From assembly GCA_964645715.1 (NCBI GenBank), contig CAZYAO010000022.1, positions 1 through 64,000 of the forward strand: a stretch of DNA of 64,000 nucleotides, written 5' to 3'. The DNA is from JAUMBM01 sp964645715. GTDB taxonomy: Bacteria; Bacteroidota; Bacteroidia; Chitinophagales; Saprospiraceae. Under the pieces are notes generated by a model that saw only the letters and a program-made list of their open reading frames with translations, was not told the origin of the DNA and did no database searches. A program made the translations under genes and the position numbers. Shown here piece by piece: positions 49,664 to 58,415 of the stretch; position 1 is the first letter of the stretch, and every line of letters starts with the position of its first letter.

Positions 49664-50212
49664 ATGCCTCCAAAATTGATTCTCATGAGTGGGTTGCCGG
49701 CCTGCGGAAAATCGACACTCGCATCAGCTGTGGCTACCTCACTGGGGGCTGTTCACCTCAATAGCGATACCGTCCGCAAGGAATTGTCATCTAAGGGAAA
49801 ATATACAGATAATGATAAGGCGCTAGTGTACCAGGTGCTCATGGATGCATGCAGTCGCGCGCTGGCAGAGGGGCGTACCGTTATTGCAGACGCAACATTC
49901 ACTTTTCAGCGCTGGCGAAAAGCCTTTGAGAGGATGGCAGAATCGCAGGGCGTGTCGGTTTATTGGGTGTTGATGACATCGGAAGATGCTGTTGTACAAG
50001 CCCGAATGCAGACGGGCAGACCCTTTGAAAGTGAGGCGGACTACCACGTCTATGCGTGTCTGAAAGAAATTTTTGAACCCTTCGAGGGGGGCTACTTATC
50101 ATTGGCATCAGACCAATTGTCGTTGACAACAATGGTCAGTTTTGTTCTCCGCTATGTGGGTGCTGAGGACTATGTAACAGATCCAGAAAACCATGACCAG
50201 GGAAGAAATTAA
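49664..50212 (+). CDS. AAA_33/zeta-like P-loop kinase
   Basis: 182 residues from the ATG at 49664. Walker A is SGLPACGKST near residue 9-18. A kinase-like NSDTVRKEL and ADATF (Walker B-type Asp) follow, then the lid Arg in QARMQTGRP. It resembles COG0645-type predicted kinases, fused in many Proteobacteria to an APH-like domain. Here the APH-like partner is a separate gene that overlaps it by 20 bp. The substrate is unknown; no antitoxin-like gene is next to it, so I do not call it a zeta toxin. Confidence 0.83.
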   Translation: MPPKLILMSGLPACGKSTLASAVATSLGAVHLNSDTVRKELSSKGKYTDNDKALVYQVLMDACSRALAEGRTVIADATFTFQRWRKAFERMAESQGVSVYWVLMTSEDAVVQARMQTGRPFESEADYHVYACLKEIFEPFEGGYLSLASDQLSLTTMVSFVLRYVGAEDYVTDPENHDQGRN

Positions 50213-51299
50213 TTTATTGGCAAAAAGCGATACCCTTCCGGGAGGTACAGCTACCGTGGTGGAGACGCACATGTCATGGATTCTGATGAATGACACATAT
50301 GCATTCAAAATTAAGAAGCCTGTACTGCTTAGTTTTGTCGATTATCGTCTTCGGGCGCAACGCCGGTATTATTGTACCCGCGAATTGATGCTCAATCGGC
50401 GGTACGCGCAGGATGTATATTTGGATGTTTTGGCTGTAGGCAGAAAGGGGGATCGCTGGGTGTTGGGACCTACTACTGATGTGGTAGAGGATTATGCATT
50501 GTACATGAGGAGGTTAGATAATAAACGTCAGCTTGATTATCGATTGCAGCAACACTTGGTCACGCCAGCTACGAGTGAAATGATTCAGGTTGCCCGAGCG
50601 CTGGCAGCTTTTCATCTCAAAGCTGAAAAGGTGGCGCAACCATTGGATCCGGTGCGATTGGTACTGGATTTTAACGACATAGAAAATGCCCAGCTCGAAC
50701 TCATGGCCATGCTGGGAGCAGAGGCAGTTACTTGGCTGAAGAAGTGCAGCGGTGCGCTTCCGGGGCTATTGGGTGGGTGGAAAAACCTGTTGAAAAAACG
50801 TGCTGCCCAAGGTTGGCGGGTAGATGGGCACGGGGATATGCATGCTGCCAATATTTTTATCTATCCTGACAGGGTAGTTTTTTTCGATGCCATTGAGTTC
50901 AATGATTCATGGCGTAGGGTGGATGTGCTTGATGAGCTCGCATTTTTAAGTGTGGATCTCGATTTTTTCGATCAGCCGGATTTAAAGCGGCAACTTTGGA
51001 ACGCCTATGAGGAAGTGTACGCAAACCAGGGGCGAAAATCACCGTTTCACGAACCTTTGCTATTGTATTTTCAGCTGTATCGTGCCAACGTAAGACTCAA
51101 GGTTGCTGCTTTGTTGTGGCGACAATTGATTGCCGACAGCGAGGGCTCTTCTTTTCAAAGAGAGGGCTACAATAAGGAAGAGGCTCTATTGAAAGTACAG
51201 CTGAAAGCCAGGCGCTATTTTGATCTCATGCAGCAATATGCGGGTGAACTTAAGATTGCATCAATCTTTCATCTCGCAACAACCTACGATAATGGGTAG
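50193..51299 (+). CDS. Aminoglycoside-phosphotransferase-like kinase (COG2187 type)
   Basis: 368 residues. The N-lobe Lys is in AFKIKKPV; the catalytic loop GHGDMHAANIFIY and the metal-binding DAIEFND are present, so the kinase looks intact. It is related to the predicted kinase half of the bifunctional APH/ATP-binding proteins of Proteobacteria. In those the APH domain comes first; here the order is P-loop gene then APH gene. It overlaps the upstream gene by 20 bp, which suggests coupled synthesis and a complex. It is probably not an antibiotic resistance gene. Confidence 0.85.
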   Translation: MTREEINLLAKSDTLPGGTATVVETHMSWILMNDTYAFKIKKPVLLSFVDYRLRAQRRYYCTRELMLNRRYAQDVYLDVLAVGRKGDRWVLGPTTDVVEDYALYMRRLDNKRQLDYRLQQHLVTPATSEMIQVARALAAFHLKAEKVAQPLDPVRLVLDFNDIENAQLELMAMLGAEAVTWLKKCSGALPGLLGGWKNLLKKRAAQGWRVDGHGDMHAANIFIYPDRVVFFDAIEFNDSWRRVDVLDELAFLSVDLDFFDQPDLKRQLWNAYEEVYANQGRKSPFHEPLLLYFQLYRANVRLKVAALLWRQLIADSEGSSFQREGYNKEEALLKVQLKARRYFDLMQQYAGELKIASIFHLATTYDNG

Positions 51300-51329
51300 C
51301 CTCCATTGTTAATACATACCTGAGCAGAC

Positions 51330-52175
51330 ATGAAAACAATCAAAAAAATTCTTTGTCCCGTTGATTTTTCCGAACTATCAGACCATGCGGCCTACTATGC
51401 ATGCCAGCTGGCAGATCATTATGGGGCACGTCTGCTGCTCCTGCATGTTGTATATCCCGATACCCGGTCATTGGATCTGCCGACTGCCGCACTAGCAGCC
51501 ACTCAGGCGCAATTGGCCAGTGCCACTGAGATGATGAACCTATTGAGTCATCGTTTGCAGGCAACGGTTGCGCAGTCTGCAGCCGTTGAAATAGTATCCA
51601 TGATCGAGATAGGGTCTGCTGTTCCGCTGATACGGCAGTTGACGTTGAGGGAATCGGCCGATATTATCGTAATCGGAGCGCGGGGAGGCGGTAAAAGTCT
51701 ACACCGACTTTTCGGGAGTAATACACTTGAACTCCTTCAGGTTGCTCCCTGTCCGGTATGGGTAGTACCCGAGCGGGCAGTCTACCATCCAGTAACCGTC
51801 GTCCTGTTGGCGGTGAGTCTCACAAAATCTACGCCATATCTTCTCTGGGAGCTCAAGCAATTGCTGGGGGATCAGGGGCAGATTATGCGTTGTGTGCATG
51901 TAAAGCAGGCAGGTGATTCAGAGCGTGCGTTGAGCTTCAGGGAGCTGGAGCTTTTCATGGCTGAAAAGGTAGCTTCGGCTTTACAACTTAGCTTTCATGA
52001 ATGGGAAGAAGGGGAGATTGCAGATACAATTTATGCAGCGGGTAGTACATACGATGCAGATTTGATTGTGATGATTCGTCCGCACAGAGGGTGGGTGGAC
52101 AGATTGTTACACAAGAGTGAAACCCGCCTGTTGGTCGAAAAATCGACAATTCCGCTATTGGTACTTCCCGCATAG
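51330..52175 (+). CDS. Tandem universal stress protein
   Basis: 281 residues, two Usp domains. The first (about 1-147) starts KKILCPVDFSELSDHAAYYA and has the ATP-binding motif GARGGGKSLHRLFGSNT (G-x2-G-x9-G-S). The second, more divergent (about 155-281), ends IPLLVLPA and lacks a clear GxxGxxxxxxxxxGS, reading IRPHRGWVDRLLHKSETRLL instead. The first domain probably binds ATP and the second may not. It is 30 bp after the APH-like gene and likely in the same operon. Confidence 0.93.
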   Translation: MKTIKKILCPVDFSELSDHAAYYACQLADHYGARLLLLHVVYPDTRSLDLPTAALAATQAQLASATEMMNLLSHRLQATVAQSAAVEIVSMIEIGSAVPLIRQLTLRESADIIVIGARGGGKSLHRLFGSNTLELLQVAPCPVWVVPERAVYHPVTVVLLAVSLTKSTPYLLWELKQLLGDQGQIMRCVHVKQAGDSERALSFRELELFMAEKVASALQLSFHEWEEGEIADTIYAAGSTYDADLIVMIRPHRGWVDRLLHKSETRLLVEKSTIPLLVLPA

Positions 52176-52306
52176 AGAGGCCTTCGCTAGTTTGGGGTAT
52201 CATTTCGTAGGCGTGCAGCTATATGCAGGCGTTCCCTAGCTTTTTCAGCGCGATCATTAGCGTAATAATCTGTTGGGTCGGGCAGGAATTTTACAAGTAA
52301 TTGTTA

Positions 52307-52314
52307 TATCTTTG
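52307..52314 (+). promoter_or_regulatory. Possible -7 box for the SPOR protein gene
   Basis: TATCTTTG matches TAnnTTTG exactly, about 90 bp before the ATG at 52404. There is no TTG at the right -33 distance. The 228-bp spacer 52176-52403 otherwise shows nothing I can name. Confidence 0.4.
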
Positions 52315-52403
52315 TAAAGTATCTGTATTTTTCGGTCGATTGGTGGACAACCACATGCGGCCAATGGTTATATCCTCCTTGATCACTAGAAAAGTTTCGC
52401 GCT

Positions 52404-53132
52404 ATGTCCTGGTCCCGGCTTGATATCCTGACGGCAGTGATAGTATTCATCTGTATGGGCGTACTTGGTCTGCTCGTATACAAATTGGTAGGAGCGATGA
52501 ATGAAGATGGCGTCCGGGAGAAACCTCAGGTCGAGGTTAGTGATGATCGTTCGACAGAAGATGAAGCTCCGGATACTTGGGTGGAAGAAGATTCTTCGAC
52601 CTATCTGGATGAGATGAGTGACTTTGAAGATCTGGAAGATCCTGACGCGGGGGGAGAGGAAGAGGGAATTGCAGAGGAGGAAATCGCTAAAGCAAAACAG
52701 GAAAAGACGTGGCCTGCTGAACGTCCCAAACCTGCTTCGGTACCTTCGGCTTCCCGGCCGGCAGCTGCTGACAGAGGGGCAGTCGTATCTTCGTCTCCAT
52801 CCGCAGCTTCTTCGGGGAAAACAGTTACGGTGGCACCAGCACCGTCACCGGCTAAAACGAATCCGAGACCGGCACCTGTTATCATTGGCTCACAAGCGGG
52901 GAATGAGGGCATATATAAGGTCATTGCCGGAGCCTTCAAAAGTCAGGGCAATGCAGAGAGTCAGGCGAGTCAGTTGCGTCGACTTGGTTATGCCCAGACA
53001 CGTGTTCTCTCAGCTGACAATGGTATTTACCGTGTGATGGTGCAGTCATTTGACAATTCTGCTGATGCAGCCCGGCTTGAGCGAGAGCTGGAGACCAAAG
53101 GATTTGGGGATTGTTATGTAAAAGCAAATTAG
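52404..53132 (+). CDS. SPOR domain protein, membrane anchored
   Basis: 242 residues. One N-terminal membrane segment (ILTAVIVFICMGVLGLLVYKLV), a highly acidic stretch (about 45-95), then a Pro/Ala/Ser-rich linker. The C-terminal SPOR domain begins at about residue 170 (IYKVIAGAFKSQGNAESQASQLRRLGY to GDCYVKAN). SPOR domains bind denuded peptidoglycan at the division septum, so a cell-division or wall role is likely. The long disordered linker suits a reach across the periplasm. Confidence 0.9.
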   Translation: MSWSRLDILTAVIVFICMGVLGLLVYKLVGAMNEDGVREKPQVEVSDDRSTEDEAPDTWVEEDSSTYLDEMSDFEDLEDPDAGGEEEGIAEEEIAKAKQEKTWPAERPKPASVPSASRPAAADRGAVVSSSPSAASSGKTVTVAPAPSPAKTNPRPAPVIIGSQAGNEGIYKVIAGAFKSQGNAESQASQLRRLGYAQTRVLSADNGIYRVMVQSFDNSADAARLERELETKGFGDCYVKAN

Positions 53133-53275
53133 TGAATTTGTCTGTGTTGGTTGCGATGAAATCGCCACATCGTCTTGTAAGGAGTTATTGGTGATTGCCA
53201 CGATTTTATCACATTGTACAACTTTTGATATCGGTTCTGCATTGTGTAGATACAATCGATAGAAATCAACATCAT

Positions 53276-55042
53276 ATGGCGGGTTCTTCTAAAGGGCAGA
53301 TGGATATTGTTTTGTTGGGCAGGGTGGTGGCGCTGGCAAAGCCCTACAGAAGTACACTGTTGTTTGTAGCCGGGCTGGCAATCCTGTTGGCGCCTTTAGG
53401 CGTAGCCCGTCCGTGGCTCATACAGCGCATGGTTGATGACTATGTCTTTGCGGAGGATGTCGGTGGTTTGATAAGCATCACGATATTGATAGTGGTGTTG
53501 TTGGTTGTAGAGACCATATTTCGCTACCTGTTTACGTATTATTCAGGTTGGCTTGGTCAGTCGGTCATACGCGATCTGAGGATTCGGGTATTCAATCACA
53601 TTACAAGCTTACGGCTGCGCTATTTTGACAAGACTCCCATAGGGGCTTCGACGACCCGCACGATTAACGATATCGAGACCATCAACTCCATTTTCGGGGA
53701 AGGTATCATCACTATTCTGGCCGATATTTTGGCATTGGTGGCCGTTGCCGCCATTATGTTTTATACCAGCTGGGAGCTTACCCTTGTCTGTCTCACCACG
53801 TTGCCGTTATTGATTATTGCGAGCTACGTATTTAAGGAGCAGGTGAAGACGGCATTCCAAAAGGTACGAACACAAGTTCAGTACATGAACAGTTTTTTGC
53901 AGGAGCGCATTACGGGTATGCGCATTGTCCAGATATTTAATGCTGAGCGTCAGGAGATGGACAAGTTCAAGCAAATAAACCAAGACCAGACGAGGGCTCA
54001 TCTTGACTCCATAACTGCGTATGCGGTTTTTTATCCTGTGGTGGATATTATCTCAGCGGCTTCCTTGGCACTAATGGTTTGGTGGGGTGCACGAGATGTC
54101 ATTGGTGGTGGTAATGTAACGTTGGGTGCTTTGGTGGCCTTTCCGATTTATCTGAATATGCTCTTCCGGCCCATTCGTATGCTGGCAGATAAATTCAATA
54201 CACTTCAGATGGGGCTTGTAGCTGCAGATCGGGTGTTCAAGGTGCTTGACCAGCGTGAAGATCTCGAGACTACCGGCGAGCACTCGGCGGGCAGTGTTAA
54301 GGGAGAAATTATATTTGAAAATGTTTGGTTTGCTTACCAAGAGGAAGACTGGGTATTAAGAGATGTCAGCTTTCAGATTAAACCAGGTGATACACTTGCG
54401 ATTGTAGGCAGTACAGGTTCAGGAAAAACGACCATAATCAGTCTTTTGAGCCGTTTCTATGACATACAGCGGGGGAGAATTCTGGTTGATGGCAAAGACA
54501 TAAGGAACTATGACCTTTCAGAGCTTCGCTCTCGGCTGGCGGTAGTGCTGCAGGATGTTTTCTTATTCAGAGGGTCGGTAAAAGCCAACATCAGCCTGCG
54601 GGATCAAAAAATTAGCGAGGGAGATATTATTGATGCTGCTAAGATGATAGGAGCACACGAATTTATTGAGCGGCTACCGGGCGGCTACGATTACGAGGTG
54701 ATGGAGAGAGGAGCCACTCTTTCCATGGGGCAGCGGCAGTTAATTTCGTTTGTGCGCGCTTTGGTGTTTAGACCCGATATCCTTATTTTAGACGAAGCCA
54801 CCTCCTCTGTTGATCCGGAGACTGAATCTGTTATACAACATGCGATTGACACGCTGATTGAGAAGAGGACTTCCATCGTCATTGCCCATCGGCTGAGTAC
54901 CATTCGCAAGGCTACGAATATCCTGGTGCTGGAGAAGGGACAGGTAGTAGAATTTGGCAGCCATGAGCAGCTGCTCAAAAATGAGGGAGGGCGTTACAGG
55001 GAGCTTTATGAGATGCAATTTTTGCAGTCGGCCGGTGTTTAG
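53276..55042 (+). CDS. ABC exporter, fused permease and ATPase (MsbA-like)
   Basis: 588 residues from the ATG at 53276. Six membrane helices in the N-terminal half (type IV/exporter fold), then a nucleotide-binding domain with Walker A VGSTGSGKTT, Q loop VVLQDVFLF, signature LSMGQRQ (a mild variant of LSGGQ), Walker B ILILDEATSSVD and the H loop IAHRLST. It acts as a homodimer or with a partner. Substrate unknown; lipid or drug export are typical of the family. The longer frame begins with TTG at 53195 and adds unlikely residues. A bidirectional terminator separates it from lpd. Confidence 0.94.
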   Translation: MAGSSKGQMDIVLLGRVVALAKPYRSTLLFVAGLAILLAPLGVARPWLIQRMVDDYVFAEDVGGLISITILIVVLLVVETIFRYLFTYYSGWLGQSVIRDLRIRVFNHITSLRLRYFDKTPIGASTTRTINDIETINSIFGEGIITILADILALVAVAAIMFYTSWELTLVCLTTLPLLIIASYVFKEQVKTAFQKVRTQVQYMNSFLQERITGMRIVQIFNAERQEMDKFKQINQDQTRAHLDSITAYAVFYPVVDIISAASLALMVWWGARDVIGGGNVTLGALVAFPIYLNMLFRPIRMLADKFNTLQMGLVAADRVFKVLDQREDLETTGEHSAGSVKGEIIFENVWFAYQEEDWVLRDVSFQIKPGDTLAIVGSTGSGKTTIISLLSRFYDIQRGRILVDGKDIRNYDLSELRSRLAVVLQDVFLFRGSVKANISLRDQKISEGDIIDAAKMIGAHEFIERLPGGYDYEVMERGATLSMGQRQLISFVRALVFRPDILILDEATSSVDPETESVIQHAIDTLIEKRTSIVIAHRLSTIRKATNILVLEKGQVVEFGSHEQLLKNEGGRYRELYEMQFLQSAGV

Positions 55043-55061
55043 TCAGGTTGTGTGGTAAAAT

Positions 55062-55096
55062 AAAAAGGCGGGCCAAGAGCCCGCCTTTTTATTTTT
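55062..55096. terminator. Bidirectional intrinsic terminator
   Basis: A perfect 12-bp stem (55062-55073 with 55079-55090) with A5 at the start and T5 at the end and a 5-nt loop, so it has a T run on either strand. It ends both the ABC exporter (+) and lpd (-). Confidence 0.93.
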
Positions 55097-56499
55097 CACA
55101 CATGCAGTGCACGGTCTGCTGTAGCTGCCAGCGCGGCTTCTTTGAATGCTTCTGTATATGTGGGATGCGCATGGCTCATGCGGGCAGCATCTTCTGCACT
55201 TGCCCTGAATTCCATGAGAGCAACGGCCTCAGCGATCATGTCTGCTGCACGGGCCCCTACCATGTGAACACCCAGAATCTCATCTGTATCAGCATGTGCC
55301 AGCACTTTTACCATGCCGTCTACGTCCATACTGGCACGGGCTCGCCCCAGTGCTTTGAAAGGAAACTTGCCGGACTTGAATGGTATACCTGCCTCTTTGA
55401 GTTGCTCCTCCGTTTGACCTACGGCCGCCACTTCAGGCCAGGTGTATACTACGCCGGGGATTAGGTTGTAGTTGATGTGCGGTTTTTGGCCGGCTATTAT
55501 TTCAGCCACAAAAACACCTTCCTCCTCTGCTTTATGAGCCAGCATAGCGCCACGTACCACATCACCAATGGCATAAATTCCGGGCACATTGGTCTGCAGG
55601 TGATCGTCTACGAGCACCCTCCCCTTTTCATCGGCCACCACACCAGCCTTATCGAGTTGTAGGCCGTCGGTGTAAGGGCGGCGACCGATTGCGATCAGGC
55701 AGTAGTCAGCTTCTAGGGTCTGCTGCTGATCGCTGTCACGTTTTTGAATATGTACTTTTACACCCGTCTCCTGAGGCTCAACAGAAAGAACCTGGTGTTT
55801 TAGGTGAAATTGCATGCCGATTTTTTTCAGAGAACGTTGAAGCTCTTTGCCACAATCGTTGTCCATACCCGGTATGATGCGATCGAGGTATTCAACCACA
55901 TCGATACGGGTACCGAGGCGAGCATATACCGAGCCGAGTTCGAGCCCGATAACACCGCCGCCAATGATTACCATGCTGGCGGGTACTTCCGTCAGGTTGA
56001 GTGCCTCCGTACTGGTGATACTGCGTTTTTTATCATAGTTGAAAGCAGCGGGGGTGATGGGTTTTGAGCCAGTAGCAATGATCACATTGCGCGTGGTGAT
56101 AGTCTCGCTGCTACCATCTGCTTTAGCAACGGAGATGGTGTTTTTGTCGATAAAGGATCCATGGCCATGGTGCACATCGATCTTATTTTTTTTCATCAAA
56201 AAGGCCACCCCTTTGCTGGTTTGGTCAACGACATCCTGCTTGCGCCGAATCATCTGCGCCATGTCAACGTGCAGATTGCTGAGTCGTATGCCGTGTTCTT
56301 CAAATCGTTCGTGGGCAGCATGGTAGTGCTCTGATGAGTCCAACAAGGCCTTTGAGGGTATACAACCTACATTAAGGCAAGTGCCTCCCAGCGTATTATA
56401 GCGCTCAATAATGGCCGTTTTGAGGCCCAGCTGAGCTGCACGGATAGCTGCTACATAGCCTCCGGGGCCAGAGCCAATGATAGTAAGATCGTATTGCAT
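55096..56499 (-). CDS. lpdA: Dihydrolipoyl dehydrogenase
   Basis: 467 residues. FAD-binding GSGPGGYVAAIRAAQLG at the N-terminus, the redox-active disulfide GGTCLNVGCIPSK, the NAD-binding GGGVIGLELGSVYARLG, the second FAD contact YAIGDVVRGAMLAHKAEEEG and the C-terminal catalytic His in SHAHPTYTEAF. It is the E3 component of pyruvate, 2-oxoglutarate and branched-chain dehydrogenase complexes and of glycine cleavage. E1 and E2 genes are not adjacent. Confidence 0.96.
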   Translation of the reverse strand: MQYDLTIIGSGPGGYVAAIRAAQLGLKTAIIERYNTLGGTCLNVGCIPSKALLDSSEHYHAAHERFEEHGIRLSNLHVDMAQMIRRKQDVVDQTSKGVAFLMKKNKIDVHHGHGSFIDKNTISVAKADGSSETITTRNVIIATGSKPITPAAFNYDKKRSITSTEALNLTEVPASMVIIGGGVIGLELGSVYARLGTRIDVVEYLDRIIPGMDNDCGKELQRSLKKIGMQFHLKHQVLSVEPQETGVKVHIQKRDSDQQQTLEADYCLIAIGRRPYTDGLQLDKAGVVADEKGRVLVDDHLQTNVPGIYAIGDVVRGAMLAHKAEEEGVFVAEIIAGQKPHINYNLIPGVVYTWPEVAAVGQTEEQLKEAGIPFKSGKFPFKALGRARASMDVDGMVKVLAHADTDEILGVHMVGARAADMIAEAVALMEFRASAEDAARMSHAHPTYTEAFKEAALAATADRALHV

Positions 56500-56631
56500 G
56501 GTTTTGTTGATTTATGGATTCAGTGCCCACTTTGGTCAGATGACAGTCTGAGTCCTGAAATAGTTTAGCAAAGTTCGGCTGATTCTGTGAAAAAAGACAG
56601 CCAAAAGATAAAAATACGGGGGTGACAATGG

Positions 56632-57183
56632 TTAGTGTGCAGGCTCCGCCAAGGTATATATTTCGGGCAAATTGCGTCCTAGTCCATCGTAGTCTAGTCC
56701 GTAACCAACGACAAATTCGGGGGGGATACTGAATCCCAGGTAGTCGATGGTGATACCCGGGTGTTGGAGCATATCAGGTTTGAACAGCAGGGAGGCGATG
56801 GCTACGGAGCGCGGTTGCATTTCCTGCAGTACGGGTAAGAAGCGTGACAGGGTGTGGCCACTGTCGACAATGTCCTCTACGATGATGATATCGCGGTGTC
56901 GGATTTCGTCAGGATCCGGGGGTAAATGCATCAGGATTTCGCCGGATGAGGAAGTCCCTTTGTAGGAAGACAGGCGGACGAAGGAGAGTTCACATTCAAT
57001 ATTGCATGAGCGGACAAGATCGGCTCCAAAAATGGCAGCACCTTTGAGCATTATCAAAAAGAGGGGTTTGCGCCCAGTGTAGTCCCGCGCAATTTCGTTA
57101 CCCATCGCATGGACGCGTTGTTGAATGGCAGCTGCATCCAAAAAAGGTTTGAATACCAAATCATGAACTCTGACTTGTGTCAT
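56632..57183 (-). CDS. hpt: Hypoxanthine phosphoribosyltransferase
   Basis: 183 residues from the ATG at 57183. The PRPP-binding motif is IIIVEDIVDSGHTL; LKGAAIFGADLVR and the FVVGYGLDYDGLGRNLPEIY C-terminal block are typical of HPRT. It salvages hypoxanthine and guanine to IMP and GMP. Nine upstream codons are open but outside the family. Single gene, 113 bp from the methyltransferase stop on its 5' side. Confidence 0.95.
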   Translation of the reverse strand: MTQVRVHDLVFKPFLDAAAIQQRVHAMGNEIARDYTGRKPLFLIMLKGAAIFGADLVRSCNIECELSFVRLSSYKGTSSSGEILMHLPPDPDEIRHRDIIIVEDIVDSGHTLSRFLPVLQEMQPRSVAIASLLFKPDMLQHPGITIDYLGFSIPPEFVVGYGLDYDGLGRNLPEIYTLAEPAH

Positions 57184-57295
57184 GGGTGCTTTGATTGTAT
57201 GGAAAAGCAATGCGGCTGCAAAGGTAAGGAAATTGTAAGTGAAGGGCGCCTATCATCGGGTCATAACGGCTAGCTTTTTCCACAAATAAAAAGGC

Positions 57296-58261
57296 TCAAC
57301 GGCCGGCCCGAGCAGGCGCTTTGTCCAGCTGGAAGCAGTAATGAATTTTGTCGTTGCGGAAATCTGGCGGGATTGTTTGTTTGGTGATATCAGTGATCAG
57401 CGGCGTTTGAATATCTGCTGCGTCCAGTCTGAATTTGCGATAATTGGTTGAAAAAAAGAGCAAGCCGCCTGCTCGCAGCCGTAGGAGGCAGCGATTGATG
57501 AGTTCGACATGATCCCGTTGGGTATCCAGGATGTCGGCCATGGCTTTGGAATTGGAGAAGGTAGGCGGATCGAGCACGATAATGTCGTATGTTTTTGTTG
57601 GTTGCTGGCGTAGCCAGGCTTTGACATCGGCGCGTACGAAATGATGTTTGGAGGGATCCAGCAGATTGTTGGTGGTGAAATTGCGTCGCGCCCAATCGAG
57701 ATAAGTATTGGAAAGATCGATGGTAGTGACGGAGGCAGCGCCACCAGCAGCTGCATAGACCGAAAAAGAGCCTGTGTAGGCAAACAAGTTAAGGATATCC
57801 TTGCCGGCGGCCAGTTCGCCTACTCGCTTGCGCAGGGGGCGATGATCCAGAAAAAGCCCTGTGTCGAGATAATCGCTCAGGTTGACGATAAAGCTGAGGC
57901 CATTTTCGCGGGCTATAATCTCCGCCCGGCGTTCGTCGTACTTGTCGTATTGTTGAAAGCCTTTTTGGGGTTCTCTTTCTTTAAAAAAGATATTATCTGC
58001 CGGTATATTCAGGGCAGTGGTCATGGCATGGATTGAGCTGTCCCGCCAGGCTCGGTATTCCTCAGGGAAGAGTTTGTGCTTGCGTCTATATTCTGCTACA
58101 TGGAGGCAGTGCTCATACAAATCTATGGCGAGCGGAAACTCGGGAATATCCGCATCATACACTCTGAAGCAGCTAACCTGCTCTCTTTTTGCCCATTTTG
58201 AGATATGGCGGTAGTTTTTCACCAGTCTGTTAACAAGCATCCCCGGATCTGCTGCTGGCAT
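57296..58261 (-). CDS. Class I SAM-dependent 23S rRNA methyltransferase (RlmK-like)
   Basis: About 321 residues from the ATG at 58261 (58240 is also possible). It corresponds to the C-terminal, RlmK-like half of the E. coli fused RlmKL protein. The N-terminal part has CFRVYDADIPEFPLAIDLY; then KEREPQKGFQQYDKYDERR, the SAM motif LNLFAYTGSFSVYAA and motif IV IVLDPPTFSNS. The predicted product is m7G in 23S rRNA (2069 in E. coli numbering), inferred from the family. A -7 box at 58283-58290 argues against the upstream ATG at 58285. Confidence 0.88.
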   Translation of the reverse strand: MPAADPGMLVNRLVKNYRHISKWAKREQVSCFRVYDADIPEFPLAIDLYEHCLHVAEYRRKHKLFPEEYRAWRDSSIHAMTTALNIPADNIFFKEREPQKGFQQYDKYDERRAEIIARENGLSFIVNLSDYLDTGLFLDHRPLRKRVGELAAGKDILNLFAYTGSFSVYAAAGGAASVTTIDLSNTYLDWARRNFTTNNLLDPSKHHFVRADVKAWLRQQPTKTYDIIVLDPPTFSNSKAMADILDTQRDHVELINRCLLRLRAGGLLFFSTNYRKFRLDAADIQTPLITDITKQTIPPDFRNDKIHYCFQLDKAPARAGR

Positions 58262-58282
58262 GTGTCCTTTGTGTTTGAGCTG

Positions 58283-58290
58283 CAAAGATA
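58283..58290 (-). promoter_or_regulatory. Promoter -7 box of the rRNA methyltransferase
   Basis: The minus strand reads TATCTTTG, an exact match, with a start predicted near 58276 and the ATG at 58261 about 15 nt downstream. No TTG at the -33 distance. Confidence 0.5.
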
Positions 58291-58415
58291 GTGAATAACG
58301 CTCAGGCTTGCCTAGGATTTTGAGCGAGCCTATTGCCGGCTGTAAATAGGCAAATTAAGACATAGCGGTATCATTTTTTTTTCCGTTCTTTGTAGCGTAA
58401 ACGAAAGATGAAATT

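Noticed and set aside
49664..50212. Zeta toxin of a toxin-antitoxin system
   Set aside because: The P-loop kinase fold is similar, but there is no antitoxin-like gene; the partner is an APH-like kinase, so a metabolic or stress kinase is more likely.
50193..51299. Aminoglycoside resistance gene
   Set aside because: The APH fold is shared by many kinases; the COG2187-like features and context point to a housekeeping or stress role.
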